A stretch of 64,000 nucleotides of DNA. Origin: an uncultured Lachnospiraceae bacterium (GTDB lineage: Bacteria; Bacillota; Clostridia; Lachnospirales; Lachnospiraceae). The position numbers and the translations under genes were made by a program. Every line of letters starts with the position of its first letter. The first letter of the stretch is position 1. Positions 1-7,261 of the stretch are shown one piece after another. The notes beneath the pieces are model-generated. The model was not told the DNA's origin, did no database searches, and saw nothing but the letters and a program-made list of their open reading frames with translations. The DNA is taken from positions 1 to 64,000 of the forward strand of contig CAMNFR010000003.1 in assembly GCA_946537305.1 (NCBI GenBank). Reading direction: 5' to 3'.

Positions 1-99
1 GATCCGACCGACCCGACACCGGAAGAAACCACACCGGAAGGTCAGGCTCCGGGAGATATACCTGCAGAACAATCGTTGGAGGGGCAGACCGGAGAATAA
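1..99 (+). CDS. C-terminal tail of an unknown acidic, Pro/Thr-rich protein (partial)
   Basis: Frame 1 is open from the window edge and ends at TAA 97-99. The 32 visible residues are rich in Pro, Glu, Thr and Gln, for example PTPEETTPEG, which is typical of the disordered, often surface-exposed tails of secreted proteins in Clostridia. No domain is visible, so the function is unknown. The same frame continues after the stop with a second copy of the EQxLEGQT motif and a second stop at 133-135, so the gene may once have been longer. The terminator at 143-186 closes this transcript. Confidence 0.55.
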   Translation, partial: DPTDPTPEETTPEGQAPGDIPAEQSLEGQTGE

Positions 100-131
100 C
101 TTCCGGAGGAACAACCTTTGGAGGGGCAGAC
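67..131 (+). repeat. Two in-frame 23-nt near-identical copies straddling a stop codon
   Basis: Copies at 67-89 and 109-131 both read gaacaa..ttggaggggcagac, differing at a few central bases. Their starts are 42 nt (14 codons) apart, so both stay in frame 1. The first copy encodes EQSLEGQT inside the partial gene. The second encodes EQPLEGQT after its TAA. Confidence 0.7.
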
Positions 132-142
132 GTAAAAACGCG

Positions 143-186
143 AAAAAACAGGGCAGACTCTTTGTTCAGAGCCTGCCCTGTTTTTT
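143..186. terminator. Bidirectional intrinsic terminator
   Basis: The arms CAGGGCAGACTCT (149-161) and AGAGCCTGCCCTG (168-180) pair with one mismatch around a six-base loop. The hairpin is flanked by A6 on the left (143-148) and T6 on the right (181-186), so it can terminate both strands. It lies between the tail of the partial plus-strand gene and the end of the minus-strand VanW gene, as expected for convergent genes. Confidence 0.85.
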
Positions 187-202
187 GCAGTTCGCTTTTT
201 AT

Positions 203-1753
203 TTAACCGTCGACTTCGCCTTCTTCAAAATCCTCTTCCGGTGGATCAACAAGTTCTTCTTCTGCAGCCTTGGTGGTCTCCGGTGCCTTGGTCTCCTTTT
301 CTTTTTCTTTGTCTTTCTTCTTATCTTTCTTAGACTCCTCGGTCTCGTCCTCTTCTTCCTCGGTTTCCTCCTCAGTGGTCTCTTCCTCGGTGGTCTCTTC
401 TTCTTTCTTCTTGGTTCCCTTATAGATGGTCTTGGAGGTGCCCATGTAGTGGTCCTTGTTCATCTGGATCCGATCGACCTCTTCGCCGTTCATGTAGATG
501 ACCTTGGTCAGCGTGGAGCTGACATCGGGATGGCTGCTGCCCTCAGAGCGCTCCTCGCCTTCCGCCATGTCCGGATCTTCCACTACCTTGGGCTCCGGAT
601 CGGAGTAGGAGAGGGTGTCGGATACAAATTCAATAGTGCGGGCCGGGTCGCGTACCTCTTTGCCGTAGATGCTGAAATACAGTGTGCTTCCGTCGGCATC
701 TGCTGCTATATAAATGGGCCATTCCTGATTGTTGGTAAAAATGAAGTCTTTATTACCTTCCGAAATAGCGGCGTCCGAAGAATAAGGCGCGTAGTGGATG
801 ATCATGGAGTGTGGATGGCGCTCGTCGATCTGAAGTTCTGCGCGGATGACGGCATTGTATAATGTGGTAGATACCTGGCATACACCGCCGCCGTAGGCCA
901 TTTCCGAATCGCCGTTGGAGTACTGCGGCGCCAGCTCATAGCCGTTGTCGGGGGTTCGGCTTAAGATCGTATCGCTGACGGAGAGGGATTCTCCGGGCAT
1001 CAGGATCTGGCCGTTCAGCCGCTCGGCTGCCGTGCGGACATTTTTCTTGCGGGCAGAGCTGCTGGAGGAATAGTCCGTGTTGTAGGTCCCCAGCTTATCG
1101 TGTACCGCAGACATCATTTCCGTGGTGATCTCCGGCTCTGTCACCTGTACGGTGGCAGCCGTTGTCATGTGATCAGAGAGGTCGGAATCCAACAGCTGTG
1201 TAATAGAGGCTGTGGTCGCGGCAACATCTGTCACCAGGCCGTTTACGCCATCTGTCACAATAAACTCGCCGCTTTCACGCGTCAGTTCCGCGTTTACAGG
1301 TTCTGTATCGTGGGATGCAATTTCATCCTGCACGAACTGCTGGACCGCAGCGGCGTCATAAGAATAAGAAAGATCAAGCGCCACGTTGCTGTATTTCAGA
1401 TCCTGCTGCTGTTTGTAGCGGCTGATGATAGGGCCATTCTTTCCGTAGGAGGCGGCTTCCCGCACGGGGGTGTCCGCATCCCAGGAAAGGCCCAGCGCCG
1501 CCGGGGTAGTGGTGGCGGTCTTGTCATCAAAGGTAACGGAAAGCGTAGAGCCTGCAATGCCCTGGTAATAGCTGTTGATCATCTGGGTGGCTTCCGCCAC
1601 AGTCATACCGCCCAGGTCCTGTCCCAGGACCGTGATCCCGCTTTCCAGGACCGTTGTATCACTGATTTCCACCGCTGCGGCGGCGGGAACCGGCGACAGC
1701 AGCAGTAAAGAGGCGGCTGCTGCGCACAAAAAGAGTCCGGTTGGTTTCTTCAT
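203..1753 (-). CDS. VanW family secreted protein with peptidoglycan-binding-like repeats
   Basis: The protein has 516 residues. It begins with a signal peptide of about 27 residues (MKKPTGLFLC followed by a hydrophobic stretch ending in AAA). Two segments at roughly 40-200 resemble the PG_binding_4 domains that usually precede VanW. The VanW domain follows at about 235-370, with RLNGQILMPGESLSVSDTIL and YGGGVCQVSTTLYNAV as clear signatures. The last ~75 residues are low-complexity Glu/Thr and then Lys/Glu. Family members are cell-wall-associated proteins of unclear biochemical role; involvement in vancomycin resistance is not implied. The start is supported by an AAAGGAT-like SD just upstream. 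It is the only convincing minus-strand gene and is transcribed divergently from the polysaccharide locus. Confidence 0.88.
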   Translation of the reverse strand: MKKPTGLFLCAAAASLLLLSPVPAAAAVEISDTTVLESGITVLGQDLGGMTVAEATQMINSYYQGIAGSTLSVTFDDKTATTTPAALGLSWDADTPVREAASYGKNGPIISRYKQQQDLKYSNVALDLSYSYDAAAVQQFVQDEIASHDTEPVNAELTRESGEFIVTDGVNGLVTDVAATTASITQLLDSDLSDHMTTAATVQVTEPEITTEMMSAVHDKLGTYNTDYSSSSSARKKNVRTAAERLNGQILMPGESLSVSDTILSRTPDNGYELAPQYSNGDSEMAYGGGVCQVSTTLYNAVIRAELQIDERHPHSMIIHYAPYSSDAAISEGNKDFIFTNNQEWPIYIAADADGSTLYFSIYGKEVRDPARTIEFVSDTLSYSDPEPKVVEDPDMAEGEERSEGSSHPDVSSTLTKVIYMNGEEVDRIQMNKDHYMGTSKTIYKGTKKKEEETTEEETTEEETEEEEDETEESKKDKKKDKEKEKETKAPETTKAAEEELVDPPEEDFEEGEVDG

Positions 1754-1882
1754 AAATAGGATCCTTTCCGTCCGGAAAATATGACTTCCCGGATATGTTC
1801 GAAAAATTTTATAAATATTTTACAAAATAACTACGGTAAAAAATATAGCCCAAATATTACAAAAAGCCGAATTTGTTCCTAT

Positions 1883-1910
1883 AGTATAGCACAGAATCCC
1901 TTGAAATCAA
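1883..1910 (-). promoter_or_regulatory. Sigma-A-like promoter for the VanW gene
   Basis: Read on the minus strand, TTGATT (1910-1905) is followed after 16 bases by TATACT (1888-1883). A TG dinucleotide sits just before the -10 (extended -10). The predicted leader to the VanW start is about 120 bases. Confidence 0.6.
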
Positions 1911-1964
1911 CTGTTTTTTCGAAGAAAAAGCCCGGACACAAGTTTGTAAAAAATCTGTAACATC

Positions 1965-1993
1965 TTGACGTGGCAAAAAAAACGTGATAGAAT
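1965..1993 (+). promoter_or_regulatory. Sigma-A-like promoter for the FN3/NlpC surface gene
   Basis: TTGACG (1965-1970) and TAGAAT (1988-1993) are separated by 17 bases. The start codon at 2077 lies about 75 bases downstream of the expected transcription start. This is probably the first promoter of the plus-strand locus. Confidence 0.65.
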
Positions 1994-2076
1994 GTACATG
2001 ACTTTGCGGAAGCAGGTCAAAAAAGCAGGTTTCAGAAGTAAATCAAACCGAATGGGTGGAAATCGGGAGAAATACT

Positions 2077-4947
2077 ATGAAAAAATTACTAAATTATGTA
2101 CTGGGTTTTACATCAGCAGCCGTTCTTCTCACAGCAGGTGCCTTTGGTGCACAGGCTGCCACGGTCAGCTATGGAAACTACAGCGAAAATATATTAAACG
2201 GCGGCGTGCTGGCGGAGGATGCTTCCGGGCATCTGTATTATGCCAATACGGATAAGGCGGATTTCCTGTACAGGGATGATCAGCTGATCGCCAACGATCC
2301 CGTCGAGAACATCAACGTGATCGGGGATACGGTCTATTATACCACCAAAAAGAGCAGCGGCTCCGCTGTCATGAGCGTGGGACGCAGCGGCGGTATGAAG
2401 AAGGAACTCCTCAGCACCTCCCAGACCATCGAGGAGATGTATGTGGACAGCCAGGGGACCATCTATTATCTGGTTGGCGGTCAGGTATTTGAGCGTCAGG
2501 CAGATGCAGATAAGAGCACTATCATCGCTCAGGGCAGCATCACGCATTTCATTCCCACCACTCACGGCGTGATCGTTGCCAAGGGCAAACGCGGCGCTTA
2601 CACCCTCTGTGCAGACGGTCGTACCATCCAGAACGACGTTGAGAGTTTCTATACCTATGAAGATTATCTGCTGTTCACCAGAGACGGCAGTGACTATCAG
2701 GTCCGCATTCATGACCTGTTTGATGGCTTTACGGCCTCCGCCATTCAGAAGTATGACCTGGGTGATTCCACCGCAGCGGTCAAGGCTTTTGCGGAGAACC
2801 TGGAAGAAGACGGCGAGTGCGAAGAGTGCGCCGCCAATGCCAAGAACGGCACCGCTACTCTGGCGGAGGATAAGGATTCCGTGAGCGCCGTAAAGGCGAC
2901 CGGCATCACCAGCGCCCTGCACAGCGGCATGGTCAGCGAGGGGCAGTACAACATCGTGCTTCGCGCCAGACAGCAGCATGAGATTGAGTGGACCCCCAAG
3001 GCGAACATCAAGGGCTGGGGCAATGCCTACACCTTCAACGCTGGAACCACCTATTCCGGACTTCCTTACGGACAGCCGGCTACCAAGGGCTACTATGTAC
3101 CTTGGCAGGCAAGTCTGGTGGACTTCATCACTGCGGTGAATGACCCCTCCAGCGATATGTACACCAAGCGGGCTACCTACAATCGTTCCGCTCCGTACTA
3201 CAGCTGTGACTGCAGTTCCTTCGTTTCCTGGAGCTGGGATCTGGCCAGCCGTCAGTACACAGGCTCCATCGCCTACTTCGCGACCGAAGTGACCACCAAG
3301 AGCATCTACAGCCTGCAGGTGGGCGATGCGTTCAACAAGTCCGGCAGCCACGTAGTGCTGGTAAGCGACATTGGCTACCGCGGGGATGAGATCGTCTATA
3401 TTGACATCATGGAGCAGACGCCTCCCAGCACCCGCTACACCCGTTGGGGTGAGGGCGGTACCAAGAAGCTGTCTGATTTCTACGATAAGTACTGGGGCAA
3501 GGGGTACAAGCTGATCCGCTGCAAGACCAGGGATGCTGCCGTATATACCCCCAGCGCCGCCGTGCAGCTGGATGGGGAAGTGGCTCCCAGCCTGGCGAAC
3601 AGCGGGGTGACGCTTTCAGCTACCACTGTGAATCTGAATACCGATACCAACGCAACACAGGTGCTTTCCTACACTTCTACTGTATCCGGCAACGTGACCT
3701 GGGAGTCCTCCAACAGCAAGGTGGCTTCCGTGGGAACTACCGGTAAGATTACCGCCAAGAAGGCAGGATCTGCTGTGATTTCCATGTATGTGGGCGGTAA
3801 TCTTTCCGCCAAGGCTACGGTCTATGTGTATCCGGAAAAGACAAAGATCACATCCGCAAAATCCAGCGCGGCCGGCACAGTCAAGATCAAATGGGAAGAG
3901 GTTCCCTCCGCAGTCACTGTAAATTATGAAGTGCTTCGCAAGAAGGCGGACGGTACCTGGGAGAGCGTGGGAAGCGCCACCAGCACCAGCTTTACAGATA
4001 AAGGGTTGGCAAGTTACACGGATTACACCTACACCATTCGGGCTGTCGCCACGCTGAAGAATGGTACGCTCCTGAAGGGCGATTACGATACTGTCGGCAA
4101 GACCGCCCGCACCATGATCGACACACCGGTGTTTACCGAGGTCACACCGGCCACCGCCACTTCCATGAAGATGAGCTGGAACGCGGTGAAGGGTGCTGCT
4201 ACCTACAAGGTATATCGGAAAAAGAGCGGAAAGTGGAAAAATATCGGGATCACTTCCAAGACGACCTACAAGGAAAAGAAACTGACGGCTGGTAAAAAGT
4301 ATACCTACACGCTGGTAGCGGTTGGCGCTGATGGCAAGACCAAGAGCTCCTATGTGAAGAAGGGCGTTACCACCAAGATGACCGTCCCTACACCGGAGTT
4401 GAAGGATCTGAAGATCACGGGCCTGGGCAAGACCACTCTGACCTGGAAAAAGGTGAAGGGAGCCACCGGCTATCAGGTATGGCGCAAGATCGGCAAAAAG
4501 AAATATAAAATGATTGCCACTGTAAAGGGCACCAAGTATTCCGACAGTGGCCTGAAGCCTGGCAAGAAGTATACCTACACGGTGCGCGCCGTCAGCAAGG
4601 CGAATGGCAAGACCATCGCCAGCGGCTATGATAAAGAGGGTCTCTCCGTGACCATGAAGCTTGGCGCACCGGAGCTGGTCTCCGCCGTATCGGAAGGAAC
4701 TGGCAGCGTAAAGGTGAGCTGGGAAGCCGTGGAAGGTGCGGAATACTATAGTATCTACCGCATGAAGTCCGGCGGTAAGTGGGGTACACTGGTAGGAACT
4801 GTAAAGGGTAAGAAGCTCTCCTTTACAGATACGAAGCTTGCAGCCGGAAGCACGCAGACCTATACAGTTCGCGCCGCTTGGAAGAAAGGGAAAAAATATT
4901 ACCGCGGATTTTACGATACAAAGGGTGTCACTGCCGTGGTCCGCTGA
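2077..4947 (+). CDS. Secreted NlpC/P60-like (CHAP-like) protein with Ig-like and FN3-like repeats
   Basis: I chose ATG 2077 over the track's GTG 2056 because it has GGGAGA six bases upstream and begins a clean signal peptide (MKKLLNYVLGF...GAQA); the protein is then 956 residues. Residues ~30-270 look like a DUF5050-type beta-propeller. A papain-like cell-wall hydrolase or amidase domain follows at ~310-490, with catalytic Cys candidate CDCSSFVSW and His candidate GSHVVLVSD. A BIG2-like Ig domain lies at ~505-590 (VTWESSNSKVASV), then four FN3-like repeats of the WxxVxGAxxYxVyRK type run to the C-terminus. It probably binds and cleaves or remodels cell wall outside the membrane. The FN3 repeats match those of the L,D-transpeptidase at 7262. 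Catalytic activity is inferred from two motifs only. Confidence 0.8.
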   Translation: MKKLLNYVLGFTSAAVLLTAGAFGAQAATVSYGNYSENILNGGVLAEDASGHLYYANTDKADFLYRDDQLIANDPVENINVIGDTVYYTTKKSSGSAVMSVGRSGGMKKELLSTSQTIEEMYVDSQGTIYYLVGGQVFERQADADKSTIIAQGSITHFIPTTHGVIVAKGKRGAYTLCADGRTIQNDVESFYTYEDYLLFTRDGSDYQVRIHDLFDGFTASAIQKYDLGDSTAAVKAFAENLEEDGECEECAANAKNGTATLAEDKDSVSAVKATGITSALHSGMVSEGQYNIVLRARQQHEIEWTPKANIKGWGNAYTFNAGTTYSGLPYGQPATKGYYVPWQASLVDFITAVNDPSSDMYTKRATYNRSAPYYSCDCSSFVSWSWDLASRQYTGSIAYFATEVTTKSIYSLQVGDAFNKSGSHVVLVSDIGYRGDEIVYIDIMEQTPPSTRYTRWGEGGTKKLSDFYDKYWGKGYKLIRCKTRDAAVYTPSAAVQLDGEVAPSLANSGVTLSATTVNLNTDTNATQVLSYTSTVSGNVTWESSNSKVASVGTTGKITAKKAGSAVISMYVGGNLSAKATVYVYPEKTKITSAKSSAAGTVKIKWEEVPSAVTVNYEVLRKKADGTWESVGSATSTSFTDKGLASYTDYTYTIRAVATLKNGTLLKGDYDTVGKTARTMIDTPVFTEVTPATATSMKMSWNAVKGAATYKVYRKKSGKWKNIGITSKTTYKEKKLTAGKKYTYTLVAVGADGKTKSSYVKKGVTTKMTVPTPELKDLKITGLGKTTLTWKKVKGATGYQVWRKIGKKKYKMIATVKGTKYSDSGLKPGKKYTYTVRAVSKANGKTIASGYDKEGLSVTMKLGAPELVSAVSEGTGSVKVSWEAVEGAEYYSIYRMKSGGKWGTLVGTVKGKKLSFTDTKLAAGSTQTYTVRAAWKKGKKYYRGFYDTKGVTAVVR

Positions 4948-4992
4948 TGCGAGAGGATCCGCAGATTCTGCAGCAGCGGTATAGTTACAAAT

Positions 4993-5042
4993 GAGGAAGG
5001 AAATTATCGGCCGGGAATATTACGTGTTCCCGGCCGAAAATG
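4993..5042 (+). promoter_or_regulatory. SD and perfect 10-bp hairpin upstream of the sugar transferase start
   Basis: A strong SD, GAGGAAGG (4993-5000), lies 39 bases from ATG 5040, too far for normal initiation. Between them CGGCCGGGAA (5008-5017) and TTCCCGGCCG (5027-5036) pair perfectly around a 9-base loop. If the hairpin is skipped, the effective SD-to-start spacing is 10 bases. There is no T-run after it, so it is not a standard terminator. Confidence 0.6.
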
Positions 5043-6443
5043 CGATTAGTTATCATGCAGAAAAGAGAAAAATACAAGCGTCTGGTGCGTTTTTTTCTGT
5101 CCCTTCTGAACGTCGCTGTATTAACGGGGATTTATGCCTGGTTCTGGTTCCACTACTACCATGACCGGAGCATCATCGGAACCCTGTACTTTAAGTGGGG
5201 GCACTACGCAATCCTGGTGCTGTATGGCTTTTTGATCTTCTTCTTTGGACAGGTCTACGGTGCCATGAAGGTGGGATATCTGCGCGTGATGGATATTCTG
5301 TTTTCGCAGTTCATTGCCGTGTTCTTTGTCAATGCAATTACTTATATTCAGCTGGCGCTGATCGGTCACTGGACCTTTGGACAGCATCTTATGCCCCTTG
5401 TGTGGATGACCGCATTTGATGCCGTGGCCGTGGCCATGTGGGCCCTCTTTGCGCGTTGGTTCTATTCTGTGATCTATCCGCCCAGAGAGATCCTGGTGAT
5501 CTATGGGGACCGGAGCCCGGCCAGTATTATTGCCAAGTTCTCTACGCGGCGTGATAAGTATCGTATCCGGGAGACTGCCTGTATAGAGACGGAAACGGAT
5601 GAGGAAATATTCCGGAAGATCGATCGCTACCGCGCGGTGGTCATCGGGGATATCCCGGCTCAGCGGCGCAACGATTTCCTGAAATATTGCTTCCGCAATA
5701 ATGTGCGCTGCTATACCGTGCCGAAAATATCCGATATTATGCTGAAAAGCTCGGAGACTATCAATCTGTTCGATACAGCGCTGCAGCTGTGCCGGAACCG
5801 AGGTCTCTCTGCGGAGCAGCAGGCGTTGAAGCGGTTCTTTGATGTTTTGGTTTCTCTGGCGATGCTGATCGTGCTGAGCCCGCTGATGATCTTGATCGCT
5901 ATTTTGATCTATTTATATGACAGAGGACCGGTCTTTTATCTGCAGGAACGGCTGACAGAGGACGGCCGGGTATTTATGATCTACAAGTTTCGGAGCATGC
6001 GGGTAGATTCCGAGGAAAAAGGCGCCCGGCTGGCGGCCAAGGGCGATCCGCGCATTACCCCGGTGGGAAAGGTGATCCGGAATCTTCACCTGGATGAGCT
6101 GCCGCAGCTCATTAATATTTTGAAGGGCGACATGTCCATGGTGGGGCCTCGACCGGAACGGCCGGAAATTGCCGAGAAATATCATAAGGTCATTCCGGAA
6201 TTTGATTATCGACTGAAGGTGAAGGCGGGTCTGACCGGCTATGCACAGGTGTACGGCAAGTACAACACCACGCCTTATGACAAATTGAAGCTGGATCTTT
6301 ATTATATCGAAAACTATTCGATATGGATGGACATTAAATTATGTATGTTGACCTTCAAGATCCTCTTCCAGAAGGAAAATACCGAAGGCGTGGATCCGAG
6401 CCAGCGGACAGCAGCTGACCCTAAACGCAAAAGCATTTACTAG
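5040..6443 (+). CDS. Polyprenyl-phosphate sugar-phosphate transferase (WbaP/EpsL-type initiator)
   Basis: The protein has 467 residues. The N-terminal ~120 residues form several membrane helices, followed by a CoA-binding-like or Rossmann-like cytoplasmic linker. The C-terminal ~200 residues are the bacterial sugar transferase domain, with KRFFDVLVSLAMLIVLSPLM, YKFRSMR, LDELPQLINIL and GDMSMVGPRPE. Such enzymes start glycopolymer synthesis by moving a sugar-1-phosphate from a nucleotide sugar to undecaprenyl phosphate at the inner face of the membrane. The substrate cannot be told from sequence. ATG 5040 is used; ATG 5055 is the alternative. A second, shorter initiator lies at 21372. Confidence 0.92.
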   Translation: MRLVIMQKREKYKRLVRFFLSLLNVAVLTGIYAWFWFHYYHDRSIIGTLYFKWGHYAILVLYGFLIFFFGQVYGAMKVGYLRVMDILFSQFIAVFFVNAITYIQLALIGHWTFGQHLMPLVWMTAFDAVAVAMWALFARWFYSVIYPPREILVIYGDRSPASIIAKFSTRRDKYRIRETACIETETDEEIFRKIDRYRAVVIGDIPAQRRNDFLKYCFRNNVRCYTVPKISDIMLKSSETINLFDTALQLCRNRGLSAEQQALKRFFDVLVSLAMLIVLSPLMILIAILIYLYDRGPVFYLQERLTEDGRVFMIYKFRSMRVDSEEKGARLAAKGDPRITPVGKVIRNLHLDELPQLINILKGDMSMVGPRPERPEIAEKYHKVIPEFDYRLKVKAGLTGYAQVYGKYNTTPYDKLKLDLYYIENYSIWMDIKLCMLTFKILFQKENTEGVDPSQRTAADPKRKSIY

Positions 6444-6482
6444 TGTAGACGCATTCTGCGGGCAGATAAAATGGAGATGCTT

Positions 6483-7223
6483 ATGATACTGGTATCTGTG
6501 ATCATTCCTTATTATAATGCCGCACATACGCTTGGGCGGGCTATCGACAGTGCACTTGCACAGGAGGTGCCGCTGGAGGTGTTGGTGATCGATGACGGAT
6601 CCCCGGAATCTCCGGATTCGGTGCTCCGCCTTTACGAGGGAGATTCCCGGGTAAAGCTGATCCGACAGGAAAAGAACAGTGGGGTAGCGGCAGCCAGAAA
6701 TGAGGGCGTGCGTCAGGCAAGCGGTCGGTATGTGGCCTTTCTGGATGCAGATGACTGGTGGGCGCAAGGCAAGCTGCGAAAACAGCTTGCCTTGGCAAGA
6801 AAGACTGGTGCGGTGCTGATCTGTACCGGGCGGGAGCTGATGAAACCGGATGGTACTTCCGCGGGAAGGATCATTCCAGTACAAAAAACGATCCGTTACC
6901 GTACATTATTGATGGGGAATGTGATCAACTGCTCCTCCGTGCTGCTGCGGACGGATGTGGCCAGGGAATTTCCCATGGAATATGACCGGGCTCATGAGGA
7001 TTACATTCTCTGGCTGAAGATCTTGAAGAAATATGAGGAAGCGCGGGGTATTCCGGGGCCGTACCTGAAATACCAGGTGTCAGCGGACGGAAAGTCCGGC
7101 CCAAAATGGAAATCGGCACTGATGACCTGGCGGGTGTACCGCTATATGGGCTATGGTCCGTTGGCCTCTGCTTGTTTCTTTGCCGGATATGCTATAAATG
7201 GCGTCCGGAAATGGATGATGTAA
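6483..7223 (+). CDS. Glycosyltransferase family 2
   Basis: ATG 6483 is preferred over the track's 6471 because GGAG (6473-6476) lies six bases upstream; the product is 246 residues. The GT-A fold is recognisable from VSVIIPYYNAAHTLGRAIDS, the nucleotide-binding VLVIDDGSP, the NSGVAAARNEG segment and the metal-binding FLDADDWW. The second half includes an HEDYILWLKIL motif typical of acceptor-side residues in this family. It probably adds one sugar to the lipid-linked intermediate begun by the preceding transferase. Donor and linkage are unknown. It sits 39 bases after the transferase gene. Confidence 0.9.
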   Translation: MILVSVIIPYYNAAHTLGRAIDSALAQEVPLEVLVIDDGSPESPDSVLRLYEGDSRVKLIRQEKNSGVAAARNEGVRQASGRYVAFLDADDWWAQGKLRKQLALARKTGAVLICTGRELMKPDGTSAGRIIPVQKTIRYRTLLMGNVINCSSVLLRTDVAREFPMEYDRAHEDYILWLKILKKYEEARGIPGPYLKYQVSADGKSGPKWKSALMTWRVYRYMGYGPLASACFFAGYAINGVRKWMM

Positions 7224-7261
7224 CGTAACTGATGACTGATCTATGAGATGAGGTGCATTAG

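Larger units (their letters stand above)
1754..2076. other. Divergent intergenic region carrying two promoters
   Basis: This 323-base gap separates the VanW gene (minus) from the FN3/NlpC gene (plus). It is strongly AT-rich around 1795-1880. It holds a good sigma-A-like promoter in each direction, annotated separately. A small hairpin (ccggaaaatatgacttcccgg, 1770-1790) lies in the VanW leader, upstream of its SD. No coding sequence or known riboswitch pattern was recognised. Confidence 0.7.

Noticed and set aside
340-520. Repetitive Glu/Thr codons at the end of the VanW gene as a possible tandem repeat or CRISPR-like array
   Set aside because: The units are short, irregular and in frame; this is low-complexity coding sequence. 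No regularly spaced repeat with unique spacers was seen anywhere.
2194-3351. 385-residue minus-strand ORF
   Set aside because: It lies wholly antisense to the well-supported NlpC/FN3 gene, has no SD, signal or known motif, and mirrors the codon bias of the plus strand.
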